A stretch of 64,000 bases of DNA, taken from NCBI RefSeq assembly GCF_028023875.1, contig NZ_JAQIPB010000002.1, forward strand, positions 186,001 through 250,000, given 5' to 3'. The stretch comes from Xenophilus arseniciresistens. Its GTDB lineage: Bacteria > Pseudomonadota > Gammaproteobacteria > Burkholderiales > Burkholderiaceae_C. Both the position numbers and the translations under genes were made by a program. Under the pieces are notes generated by a model, which was not told where the DNA came from, did not search any database, and was given only the letters and a program-made list of their open reading frames with translations. Below, one piece after another: positions 49,087 through 58,440 of this stretch; within the stretch, counting starts at the first letter, position 1, and every line of letters begins with the position of its first letter.

Positions 49087-50952
49087 ATGTCCACGCCCCT
49101 GTTTCGCATCGGCAGCACCGACTTCGCATTCGCGCCGGAAAGCAGCGCCAGCTTCAAGGACGGTGGCATGAGCTTCGAGCTGCGCGCGCAACCGGTGCGC
49201 TTCGATGCAGCCGCGGGGCATGAGCGCATCTTCCCGGCCGAGGGCTCCGACACCGCCGAGGCCGGCTGGATCGCGCCCGGCCTGTGGAGCAGCACCTTCT
49301 TCTTCGACGACCTGCACGGCGCGCCCCGTCAACGCTTTGAACACCCCGGGCCGGCGGGCCACGATTGCGGCTTCTACCTGTGGGAGAAAGGCATGCGCTT
49401 TGGCGTGTGCTTCTTCGGCCAGGTCGATCTGCGGCCCGATCGCATCGAGCTGCAAGGCGTGCTGCGCGCCGCGCACGAAAGCGATGAACAGGGGTTGCCG
49501 GTGCATGTGCTGTGGCCTTGCGCGCCCGGCGAGTTCGCACTCAAGCCGCACCTGTATCGCAGCCTCAAGGCTGCTTCGCACGTGCCGCCGCAGCATGTGC
49601 GCGAGCTGCTGCTGTCGGAATGGGACGGCCAGTGGCCCGAGACCCTGCGCGCCTTCGAGCGGCTGGAGTTCCTGTCGCTGCAGCAGCACTGGGCCAAGCC
49701 TGGCGAGCCCGTGGCGGCGGTGCCGGACTGGCTGGGCGACTTGCGCGCGCTGCGCCGGCTGTACCTGCGCAGCCCGAACATCCAGGCGCTGCCGGACACG
49801 CTCGGGCAGCTGCAGGCGCTGGAAGAACTGTCGGTCACCTATGGCCAGTTGCAGGCCCTGCCCGAAAGCATCGGCCAACTGAGCCAGCTGCGGCAACTGA
49901 CCCTGAGCGGCAACCGCCTGCGCACGCTGCCCGAGCGCATCGGCGATCTGCTGGCCCTCACGCACCTGAACATCGAGGGCAATCCCTTCGAGTCGCTGCC
50001 GGCCTCGCTCAAAAAGATCCGCAAGGTCAATGTGGAGAAGAAGAGCGAAGCGCTGTTCCGCGACATCCGCTACCGGCCCGAGATCGAAGTGGCCATCGAC
50101 CGCGACATCTTCATGGCCCGCAGCAGCCCCGCCCATGCCGAGCTGCTGTCGGCGGCGCTCGCGCGTCACAAGCTCAAGCGCTATGAGAAGGCCCTGCTGC
50201 GCCATGCGCGGCAGGCGCTGCGCCTGGTCAGCACCGAGCCCGACGACGGCACGGCGCGCGGGCGCACGCGCGTGGGCGGCGCGCCCGATCTGCCGCCGGG
50301 CATCGAATACCCGGCCACCGACGGCAGGCTGTGGCACTTCTACGCCCAGCTGGACCTGCAGGCACTGGCGCCGCTGCAGGGCTGGCTGCCGCGCAGCGGC
50401 CATCTGTACTTCTTCGGCGAAGGCCAGGAGCATGGCGACGGCGTGCGCGTGCTGCATCTGGATGCGCCGGCCGATGCGCTGCGGCCTTATGCGTGGCCCG
50501 AAGGCGCCGAATTCGTCGATGGCAGCGATGTGGCCGATGCCTACACGGGCTTTGAGGTGCGCGTCGATGCGACGGTCTCGGTGCCCAGCCTCTACAGCGC
50601 CCGCGAACGCCTGGGCGGCAAGGACGCGGTGCTGCTCAGGATCGAAGACGATGAGAAGCTGCAGAAGGCCTACTGGGCGCTGGAGGAGGAGTTGACGGGC
50701 AACGCCGACCGGCAGCGCGGCGCACACACGATGAACGCCGAAGTCTTCACGCAGCACGAAAACCCGCAGGAGCAGGCCTCACGCGAGCGCGGCGGCCTGC
50801 CCGAGGAATGGATCAACCTGCTGATGCTCGATTCAGACAGCAACCCAGGCTTCTGCTTCTGGGACGCCGGGACGCTGACCTTTTCCATCCACGAAAAGGA
50901 CCTCGCGCTGGGCGACTTCTCGCGCGTGCACTGGAGCCTGGAAAGCAGCTGA
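49087..50952 (+). CDS. Leucine-rich-repeat protein with C-terminal DUF1963 domain
   Basis: This 621-residue protein has an N-terminal unknown domain (about 1-190), four or five LRRs (about 195-310, repeats such as LPDTLGQLQALEELSV and LPESIGQLSQLRQLTL) and a C-terminal DUF1963/YwqG-like domain (about 370-621) with LPPGIEYPATDGRLWHFYAQ and the end LMLDSDSNPGFCFWDAGTL. No signal peptide is seen, so it should be cytoplasmic. DUF1963 proteins are often tied to toxin or contact-dependent loci, but none is visible here. The combination suggests a protein-protein interaction role. Confidence 0.85.
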   Translation: MSTPLFRIGSTDFAFAPESSASFKDGGMSFELRAQPVRFDAAAGHERIFPAEGSDTAEAGWIAPGLWSSTFFFDDLHGAPRQRFEHPGPAGHDCGFYLWEKGMRFGVCFFGQVDLRPDRIELQGVLRAAHESDEQGLPVHVLWPCAPGEFALKPHLYRSLKAASHVPPQHVRELLLSEWDGQWPETLRAFERLEFLSLQQHWAKPGEPVAAVPDWLGDLRALRRLYLRSPNIQALPDTLGQLQALEELSVTYGQLQALPESIGQLSQLRQLTLSGNRLRTLPERIGDLLALTHLNIEGNPFESLPASLKKIRKVNVEKKSEALFRDIRYRPEIEVAIDRDIFMARSSPAHAELLSAALARHKLKRYEKALLRHARQALRLVSTEPDDGTARGRTRVGGAPDLPPGIEYPATDGRLWHFYAQLDLQALAPLQGWLPRSGHLYFFGEGQEHGDGVRVLHLDAPADALRPYAWPEGAEFVDGSDVADAYTGFEVRVDATVSVPSLYSARERLGGKDAVLLRIEDDEKLQKAYWALEEELTGNADRQRGAHTMNAEVFTQHENPQEQASRERGGLPEEWINLLMLDSDSNPGFCFWDAGTLTFSIHEKDLALGDFSRVHWSLESS

Positions 50953-50954
50953 AC

Positions 50955-51989
50955 TCAGGCCGCCTGCGCGGGCGCGCGCTCGTGCGCCAGGGCCATCACC
51001 TCATGCGCGGGCCGCGTCTTCAGGCGATGGTCGCTCCACACCTGGCGCCAGCGCCGCGCACCCGGCAGGCCGTGGCGCAGGCCCAGCATGTGGCGCGCGA
51101 TGTTCCACCACGGCGTGCCGTGCTCGGCCGCCTCGCGCGCCATGTAGGCGCACATGCGCGCTTCCACGTCCTCGCGCGTCAGGGCTGAGGGCGCATCGCC
51201 GAAGAACTCGCTGTCCCAGCGCGCCAGCCACCAGGGGTTGTGATAGGCCTCGCGGCCCACCATCACGCCGTCGAGCAGGCGCAGGTGTTCGTGCACCTGT
51301 TCGTCATGCTGGATGCCGCCGTTGATCGAAAAGCGCAGCTCGGGGAAGTCGTGCTTGAGCCGGTGCACGAGCGCATGGCGCAGCGGCGGGATCTCGCGGT
51401 TTTCCTTGGGCGAAAGACCCTTGAGCCAGGCGTTGCGCGCATGGACGATGAAGGTGCGGCAGCCGGCCTGGCTCACGGTGCCCACGAAGTCGCGCACGAA
51501 CTCGTAGCTCTCCACCTTGTCGATGCCGATGCGGTGCTTGACGGTGACCGGCACGTCCACCACGTCCACCATCGCCTTGACGCAGTCCGCGACCAGCGCG
51601 GGCTCGGCCATCAGGCAGGCCCCGAAGGCGCCGCGCTGCACGCGCTCGCTGGGGCAGCCGCAATTGAGGTTGATCTCGTCATAGCCCCACTGCTGGCCCA
51701 GCCGGGCGCAGTGCGCCAGGTCGGCCGGTTCGCTGCCGCCCAGCTGCAGCGCCACCGGGTGTTCCTCGGCATTCATGCGCAGATGGCGCGCCACGTCGCC
51801 ATGCAGCAGCGCGCCGGTGGTCACCATCTCGGTGTAGAGCAGCGCGCGGCGGCTCAGGAGCCGGTGCAGGAAGCGGCAATGGCGATCGGTCCAGTCCAGC
51901 ATCGGCGCCACGGACAGGCGGTCGGCCGCAAAGCCGGCATGGGACAGGGTGGGCGCAGAAGAGGAAGAAGGGGAAGGATTCGGAACCAT
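50955..51989 (-). CDS. dusA: tRNA-dihydrouridine(20/20a) synthase
   Basis: DusA reduces U20/U20a in the tRNA D-loop using FMN and NADPH. The 344-residue protein has SVAPMLDWTDRHCRFLHRLL, the catalytic cysteine in INLNCGCPSERVQRGAFGAC, VTVKHRIGID and FSINGGI. The ATG at 51989 is preferred to an in-frame TTG 6 bases upstream. It converges with the LRR-DUF1963 gene, only 2 bases apart. Confidence 0.96.
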   Translation of the reverse strand: MVPNPSPSSSSAPTLSHAGFAADRLSVAPMLDWTDRHCRFLHRLLSRRALLYTEMVTTGALLHGDVARHLRMNAEEHPVALQLGGSEPADLAHCARLGQQWGYDEINLNCGCPSERVQRGAFGACLMAEPALVADCVKAMVDVVDVPVTVKHRIGIDKVESYEFVRDFVGTVSQAGCRTFIVHARNAWLKGLSPKENREIPPLRHALVHRLKHDFPELRFSINGGIQHDEQVHEHLRLLDGVMVGREAYHNPWWLARWDSEFFGDAPSALTREDVEARMCAYMAREAAEHGTPWWNIARHMLGLRHGLPGARRWRQVWSDHRLKTRPAHEVMALAHERAPAQAA

Positions 51990-52034
51990 GGTCAATCGCG
52001 GCGGGCCGCTGCACGGCCGGCCGGCGATTGTCGG

Positions 52035-52613
52035 TCAGCGCCGCTCCAGCTGGTCCATCGAGGTCCGCAGACCGTGGTAGTCGGTGGGGCCGCTGTGTTC
52101 GGGCGGGTGCCCGGCGGCCGAGAGCCAGGCCGCGATGCTGGGCAGGCGGCGCGCGAAATGCTCCTGCAGCGCGGCCCAATCCCTGTCTTCTTCATGCGGG
52201 CTGGCCACCATCACCTCGAGCGCCTCCACGGCCAGCGTGCGCAGGCTGGTCACCATGGCCAGCCCCCGGCCGTCGAGCTGCTGCAGGCTGGCCTCGCGGC
52301 CCTGCGCCAGGATTTCCTCGAGGATGCGCCGATGGACCGTGAAGTCGGCCGGATTGCGGTGGGCGCAGGCATCGGCCAGTTCGCGGAACACCCAGTGCAT
52401 GTTGGAGGCGAAGAGCGCGGCGATGTGGCCGGCCTGCCGGCCGCTGCGCAGGGCCGCCTCGCGCTGCAGCTGCGCGCCCCACATCAGGGCCATGAGCACG
52501 CCGGTGGCCTGCACCCAGGCGGCCCACTCGAAGGCGCTGAAGGGCGGGGCCACCCACAGCACCATGCCCAGCCCCACCAGGGCAGCGAGGGCCACGATCA
52601 CCGGGTGGTTCAT
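52035..52613 (-). CDS. Hypothetical membrane protein, 192 aa
   Basis: I do not recognise the family. The first 48 residues form two hydrophobic segments (about 5-23 and 30-48), and the rest is a helical cytoplasmic or periplasmic domain with many acidic residues and the segment NMHWVFRELADACAHRNPADF. Its C-terminal part is rich in His/Trp pairs. It lies 45 bases upstream of dusA on the same strand and may share its transcript. The coding call rests on frame length, an ATG start and protein-like composition. Confidence 0.65.
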   Translation of the reverse strand: MNHPVIVALAALVGLGMVLWVAPPFSAFEWAAWVQATGVLMALMWGAQLQREAALRSGRQAGHIAALFASNMHWVFRELADACAHRNPADFTVHRRILEEILAQGREASLQQLDGRGLAMVTSLRTLAVEALEVMVASPHEEDRDWAALQEHFARRLPSIAAWLSAAGHPPEHSGPTDYHGLRTSMDQLERR

Positions 52614-52662
52614 GCTGCTTCCGATCGAGTGTGGCGGTTCATGAAAAAGCGGGGCCAGCGCA

Positions 52663-52902
52663 TCAACTGCGCCGCGCCGGCGTTTCCTTCAGGGGCCCCT
52701 TCGGGCCGAACATGCGGCGCATGGCTGAAAGGCCAAGGACGAGCGCGTCGCCATAACTGGCGTAGGCCTCGCAGGAGGTTTCAAGCAATTGATAAGGCAG
52801 CATTTCGTCGTCCAGCCCATCCACGGCTTCAAGCAGCACCCAGTGAAATTCGCCCGGCTCCAGTTCCTGGACGGTGATAGCGATGTTGCGCAGCAGGGAC
52901 AT
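52663..52902 (-). CDS. Hypothetical protein, 79 aa
   Basis: This 79-residue acidic protein (MSLLRNIAITVQELEPGEFHW...) reads as a compact domain with the segment WVLLEAVDGLDDEMLPYQ and a basic tail. I know no family. The ATG at 52902 is preferred to one 27 bases upstream because it begins the regular protein pattern. It may form a transcript with the two genes downstream. Confidence 0.6.
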   Translation of the reverse strand: MSLLRNIAITVQELEPGEFHWVLLEAVDGLDDEMLPYQLLETSCEAYASYGDALVLGLSAMRRMFGPKGPLKETPARRS

Positions 52903-53202
52903 GAATAGACGCGCTCCGCACGCCAGCAAGGTCAGGCGGCCATCCTAGGCTGAGCCTGGCCATCGCCGGGTCCAAAAAATTCACGTTCAGAAACATTTTT
53001 TGCTCAATGATGTCACATTGAAACACTTTTGCGTACCCCGGGGCCACGCGTTTTTCACCCGGCAGGCCCCGCACGCTGCCTTGACGGGCAGGATCTGCAT
53101 CGCCCTTCCTACGAACGCCGCCTCCTCCGGGCCTCAAGCTGGGCAGGCGCGCGGGTGGTCTTGCGCCGCTTGGACCACCGCTGCTCGCCTGCAGGAGACG
53201 CC
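52903..53202. other. AT-richer intergenic segment
   Basis: This 300-base gap between divergent small genes contains an unusually AT-rich part (52970-53030). It is likely to hold promoters for both sides, but no clear -35/-10 pair, operator or RNA gene was identified. Frames that cross it look non-coding. Confidence 0.4.
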
Positions 53203-53613
53203 ATGATGAAAAACTTTGCCCTGACGCCCAACATGCTTGCGCCCGTGGGGTCGGCCTTCTACCCCAAGGGGCATGCCATGCTCATGTTCGAGACCGAGGC
53301 CAAGGCGCGGGAGGCTGCGCAGGCCCTGGAAAAGTCCCACGCGGTGACGGCCGATGCGGTGCAGTACATCTCGCCAGCCGCGCTGCTGGCCCAGATCTCG
53401 CCTACGGTGAGCGACGCCGACGAGCCGTTGCCTTCGGCCGGCACGGATGCGGCCACGGTGCGCGCCTTCACGGCGCTCGCACGCAAGGGCCATGCGGCCC
53501 TGCTGGTGGCCATGCCCGACGACGCCACCCGCGATGCCGTGATGGCGGTGCTTGAGGCCCACAAGCCCAGCATGGCCCAGCGCTATCGCATGCTGGTGAT
53601 CGAAGACCTCTGA
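53203..53613 (+). CDS. Hypothetical protein, 136 aa
   Basis: The protein (MMKNFALTPNMLAPVGSAFYP...) looks like two alpha/beta halves of similar layout. HAMLMFETEAKAREAAQALE in the first half parallels HAALLVAMPDDATRDAVMAVL in the second, which suggests an internal duplication of a ferredoxin-like unit. No catalytic motif is seen. GGAG lies 6 bases before the ATG. The gene stands alone, divergent from the 79-residue unknown gene. The function is unknown. Confidence 0.7.
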   Translation: MMKNFALTPNMLAPVGSAFYPKGHAMLMFETEAKAREAAQALEKSHAVTADAVQYISPAALLAQISPTVSDADEPLPSAGTDAATVRAFTALARKGHAALLVAMPDDATRDAVMAVLEAHKPSMAQRYRMLVIEDL

Positions 53614-53649
53614 GCTTCGGCGCGGCGGGCCTGGCGCCTGCTGACGTTC

Positions 53650-55374
53650 TCAGCCCGCCGGCATGGGCGCCGACCCGCGCGGGGTGGCCCGCTGCAGCAC
53701 GTCGCGCGCCATGGCCTGGGCCAGTTCCTGCTCGCCCAGGAACACGGTGGCCTGGGCTTCCTTGGCCAGCAGTTCGGCTTCGGCTTCGTTGTGGCTGCGC
53801 AGCACGATCTCGATCTGCGGGTTCAGGGTGCGCGCGGTCTCGATCATCTGGCGCACGTTCATGGCGTCGGCGATGGCCACCACCAGCACATGGGCGCGCG
53901 CGATGTGGGCCTGGATCAACACGGCCGGCTCGGCCGCATCGCCCCACACCGCAGCCGCCCCCTTCTCGCGCAGCCGCTCCACCAGCTCGCGGTTCTGGTC
54001 GGCCACCACATAGGGAATGTCGCTGGCGCGCAGCGCACGGGCAATGCGCCGCCCCACCCGGCCGTAGCCCACCAGCACCACCTGACGTGAAAGGTAACGG
54101 GCCTCGGTGCTCATGGGCAGCTCGGCCAGGGGGTCTTCCCGCGCCTCCATGCGGCGCGCGAAGGCCGAATGCTTCTGCAGCCAGCCCTGGATGGGCTGGA
54201 TGCCGCGAAAACACAGCGGGTTGATCGCGATCGAGATCAGCGCGCCGGCCAGCACCAGGCTCTGTGCCTCGGCCGGCAGCAATTGGTACTTCAGGCCCAG
54301 TGCGATCAGGATGAAGGAGAACTCGCCGATCTGCGCCAGGCTGGCGCTCACCATGAGTGCCGTGGCCAGCGGGTAGCGAAAGGCCAGCACCAGCGCGCAG
54401 GCGGCGAAGGACTTGCCCACCACGATCACCAGCACCACCGCCAGCACCTGCAGGGGCCGCTCGATCAGCACGCTGGGGTCGAACAGCATGCCCACCGAGA
54501 CGAAGAACAGCACGGCAAAAGCATCGCGCAGCGGCAGCGATTCCTCCGCTGCGCGATGGCTGAACTCCGACTCGCGCATCACCATGCCGGCAAAGAAGGC
54601 CCCGAGCGCAAAGGAGACGCCGAACATCGCCGAGGATGCATAGGCGATGCTCACGGCCGTCGCGATCACGCACAGCGTGAACAGCTCGCGCGAGCCGGTC
54701 CGCGTGACCTGCCACAGCAGCCATGGGAACAGGCGCCGCCCCACCACCAGCATCAGCAGCACGAAGCCGCCCACCTGCAGCAGCGTGATGCCCAGGGTGC
54801 GCCAGACATCGGCCGCACCCACGGGGTCGGCTGGATCGGCCTGCCCGCCGAGCAGCCCGGCCAATGGCGGCAGCAGCACCAGCACCAGCACCATGGCCAG
54901 GTCTTCCACCACCAGCCAGCCCACGGCAATGCGGCCCGTATGGGTGTCGAGCATGCCCAGGCTTTCGAGCGCGCGAAGCAGCACCACCGTGCTGGCCACC
55001 GACAACGCCAGACCGAAGACCAGGGCCGCGCCCAGCGACCAGCCCCACCACATCGACAGTCCCACGCCCATGAGCGTGGCGGCGGCGATCTGCACGATGG
55101 CGCCGGGCAGTGCGATCTTGCGCACGGCCAGCAGGTCGTCGAGCGAGAAATGCAGGCCCACGCCGAACATCAGCAGCATCACGCCGATCTCGGCCAGTTG
55201 CGCGGCAATGTCGGGGTCGGCCACAAAGCCCGGCGTGGACGGGCCGATGATCACGCCGGCGAGGAGGTAGCCCACCAGCGCCGGCAGACGCAGGCGGGCT
55301 GCAAGGAAGCCCAGGATCAGGGCCATGCCCAGGGCCGCCGCAATGGTGTAGATCAATGAAGCGCCGTGGTGCAT
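53650..55374 (-). CDS. CPA2-family cation:proton antiporter (KefB/YbaL-like) with TrkA-N domain
   Basis: This 574-residue protein has about 12 transmembrane segments with family blocks LVGYLLAGVIIGP, GVMLLMFGVGLHFSL and VVEDLAMVL, then a cytoplasmic Rossmann TrkA-N domain starting at VVLVGYGRVGRRIA (about residue 418). Such proteins export K+ or Na+ in exchange for protons and are gated through the nucleotide-binding domain. The ATG at 55374 (MHHGASLIYT) is the family start; the longer frame is GC-rich non-coding sequence. Confidence 0.92.
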   Translation of the reverse strand: MHHGASLIYTIAAALGMALILGFLAARLRLPALVGYLLAGVIIGPSTPGFVADPDIAAQLAEIGVMLLMFGVGLHFSLDDLLAVRKIALPGAIVQIAAATLMGVGLSMWWGWSLGAALVFGLALSVASTVVLLRALESLGMLDTHTGRIAVGWLVVEDLAMVLVLVLLPPLAGLLGGQADPADPVGAADVWRTLGITLLQVGGFVLLMLVVGRRLFPWLLWQVTRTGSRELFTLCVIATAVSIAYASSAMFGVSFALGAFFAGMVMRESEFSHRAAEESLPLRDAFAVLFFVSVGMLFDPSVLIERPLQVLAVVLVIVVGKSFAACALVLAFRYPLATALMVSASLAQIGEFSFILIALGLKYQLLPAEAQSLVLAGALISIAINPLCFRGIQPIQGWLQKHSAFARRMEAREDPLAELPMSTEARYLSRQVVLVGYGRVGRRIARALRASDIPYVVADQNRELVERLREKGAAAVWGDAAEPAVLIQAHIARAHVLVVAIADAMNVRQMIETARTLNPQIEIVLRSHNEAEAELLAKEAQATVFLGEQELAQAMARDVLQRATPRGSAPMPAG

Positions 55375-55452
55375 GCGGGCATTTTGCAAGAAGCATGCGG
55401 GCGCGGGCGGGGCCGGGTCATCTGCGGCATCGGGCGCATCACTGCGCGCCCC

Positions 55453-55483
55453 AAAAAAAGAACGGCCCGCCGAGGCGGGCCGT
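55453..55483 (-). terminator. Rho-independent terminator of phaB
   Basis: ACGGCCCGC (55462-55470) and GCGGGCCGT (55475-55483) form a perfect 9-base stem with a 4-base loop, followed on the minus strand by TCTTTTTTT. Confidence 0.88.
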
Positions 55484-55532
55484 GGGCGTGGTCGCGGCGC
55501 GCACCCCCAAGGGTGCGGCGCGCCAGCGTCGA

Positions 55533-56270
55533 TCAGTGCATGTGCAGGCCGCCGTTGACCGGGAAGTCTGCGCCGGTGGAGTAGCCGCCTTCGTCCGAAG
55601 CCAGCCACGCGATGATGGAGGCGATTTCCTCGGGCTCGCCCAGGCGCTTGACGGGAATGGTGCCCACGATCTTGTCCAGCACTTCCTGGCGGATCGCCTT
55701 GACCATGTCGGTGCCGATGTAGCCCGGGCTCACGGTGTTGACCGTCACGCCCTTGGCGGCCAGCTCCTGCGCCAGCGCCATCGTGAAGCCGTGCATGCCC
55801 GCCTTGGCCGCCGAGTAGTTGGTCTGGCCGGCCTGGCCCTTGGCGCCGTTGACCGAGCTGATGTTGATGATGCGGCCCCAGCCCTTGTCCACCATGTCGC
55901 CCACCACCTGCTTGGTGACGTTGAACATGCTGTTGAGGTTGGTCTCGATCACCGCGTTCCAGTCGTCGGGCGTCATCTTGACGAACATGCGGTCGCGCGT
56001 GATGCCGGCGTTGTTGACCAGCACGTCGATGCTGCCGTGTTCGGACTTGGCCTTGCCGAAGGCCTCGACGGTGGATTCCCAGTTGCCCACGTTGCCCACG
56101 GACGCATGGAACACAAAGCCCAGTTCCTTCTGTTCAGCGAGCCATTTGGAATAGTCCCGCGTCGGGCCGCAGCCCGCCACCACTGTGAAGCCGTCCTTGA
56201 ACAGGCGTTGGCAGATGGCGGTACCAATGCCTCCCATGCCTCCGGTAACGTATGCGACTTTTTTGCTCAT
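55533..56270 (-). CDS. phaB: Acetoacetyl-CoA reductase (PHB biosynthesis)
   Basis: PhaB reduces acetoacetyl-CoA to R-3-hydroxybutyryl-CoA, the PHB monomer. The 245-residue SDR begins MSKKVAYVTGGMGGIG, has NNAGITRD, the catalytic Ser/Tyr/Lys in NISSVNG and YSAAKAG, and ends DFPVNGGLHMH. All are typical of PhaB rather than FabG. AAGGAAAT precedes the ATG. It is in the same direction as phaC and phaA but is separated from phaA by an opposite-strand gene and two terminators. Confidence 0.95.
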   Translation of the reverse strand: MSKKVAYVTGGMGGIGTAICQRLFKDGFTVVAGCGPTRDYSKWLAEQKELGFVFHASVGNVGNWESTVEAFGKAKSEHGSIDVLVNNAGITRDRMFVKMTPDDWNAVIETNLNSMFNVTKQVVGDMVDKGWGRIINISSVNGAKGQAGQTNYSAAKAGMHGFTMALAQELAAKGVTVNTVSPGYIGTDMVKAIRQEVLDKIVGTIPVKRLGEPEEIASIIAWLASDEGGYSTGADFPVNGGLHMH

Positions 56271-56539
56271 CTGATTTCCTTGGTTTGGAATTGCACGCCC
56301 CGGTTAATGTGCCGGAGCAAGTTCACTTTAGCCACGTTTGCCCTTGTGCCTGGCTCAGGAAAACACCAGGGCTTGTCACAGGGCGCAACGCAGCCAGGAA
56401 GGTCGCAAGCAAGGCCCTTGCCCGCACCGACAGCCGCACCCTGAGTCCATGTGCGCGTGGCGCAAAGGCCCTCGCAGCATCGCACGCGCGCATGCAGTTT
56501 TGACGACGCCGCCCTTTGGCCCCGAGCCCTGCGCAGACA

Positions 56540-57109
56540 ATGCCGGCAATGCCTCAATCCCATGCCCACCCGCTGGTCTATCTGGCCGGCCCCGACGTTT
56601 TCCTGCCCGACAGTGCCCGGGCCTTCGAGGCGCTCAAGGCGGCCTGTGCCCGGCACGGCCTGCAGGGGCTGGAGCCTTCCGACGGCGAGCTGCCCGAAGA
56701 CTTCGACGGCACCGACGACGAACGCGCGCAGCGCATCTACGAAGGCAACATCCGCCGCATTGCGCGCTGCGATGCCGTGCTGGCCCATGTCTGCGACTTT
56801 CGTGGGCTGGAACCCGATTCAGGCACCGTCTTCGAGATCGGCTACGCCGTGGCGCTGGGCAAGCCCGTGGCGACCTATGGCGTGACGGCGGGCAGCTATG
56901 CCGACCGCGTGGCGGCCGTGCGCCCCTGCACCCCCGACGCGCAGGGCGTGCTGCGCGAGACGGCCAGCGGCCTCATGGTCGAAGGACTGGGCCAGCGCCT
57001 GAACCTCATGCTCACGCGCTCCACCCATCTGGCCGCGACCTTCGACGAGGCGCTGGCGCAGCTCGCGCGGCTGCTGGGGCACGGGCGCGAAGAACAGCGC
57101 GCGCCCTGA
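56540..57109 (+). CDS. Nucleoside 2-deoxyribosyltransferase-family protein
   Basis: This protein of 189 residues has the family N-terminus VYLAGPDVFLPDS and the later motif DSGTVFEIGYAVALGKPV, with catalytic Glu in the second. Members exchange or hydrolyse the deoxyribosyl bond of nucleosides or nucleotides and help in base salvage or house-cleaning. ATG codons at 56540 and 56549 are both possible; an in-frame TTG lies further upstream. It is on the plus strand between phaB and phaA, both on the minus strand. Confidence 0.86.
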   Translation: MPAMPQSHAHPLVYLAGPDVFLPDSARAFEALKAACARHGLQGLEPSDGELPEDFDGTDDERAQRIYEGNIRRIARCDAVLAHVCDFRGLEPDSGTVFEIGYAVALGKPVATYGVTAGSYADRVAAVRPCTPDAQGVLRETASGLMVEGLGQRLNLMLTRSTHLAATFDEALAQLARLLGHGREEQRAP

Positions 57110-57125
57110 CTGAACCCTTGAAAAG

Positions 57126-57161
57126 GCAAAAGCCGCGCGATGCGCGGCTTTTGCTTTTTTT
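57126..57161. terminator. Strong bidirectional terminator
   Basis: GCAAAAGCCGCGC (57126-57138) and GCGCGGCTTTTGC (57142-57154) form a perfect 13-base stem with a 3-base loop, with T7 after it on the plus strand and AAAA before it. It ends the deoxyribosyltransferase transcript and probably also phaA. Confidence 0.92.
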
Positions 57162-57192
57162 CAGGGGGCCTGCTGCAGGCCCCGCGACCGGA

Positions 57193-58371
<1,179 letters not shown>

Positions 58372-58440
58372 AGGTCCTCTCTTCTGGATGATTGCTTGAG
58401 CGGGTGTTGAAAAAAGATGGCTCGCTGCAGGCCCGGCGCT

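Noticed and set aside
52970-53206. Short plus-strand frame upstream of the 136-aa gene
   Set aside because: It has no ribosome-binding site and no protein-like pattern, and overlaps the likely promoter region.
56380-56470. Possible small SRP/4.5S RNA between phaB and the deoxyribosyltransferase
   Set aside because: A short GGAAGGTCGCAAGCAAGG stretch looked suggestive, but it lacks the conserved GGTCAGGTCCGGAAGGAAG core and no matching stem was found.
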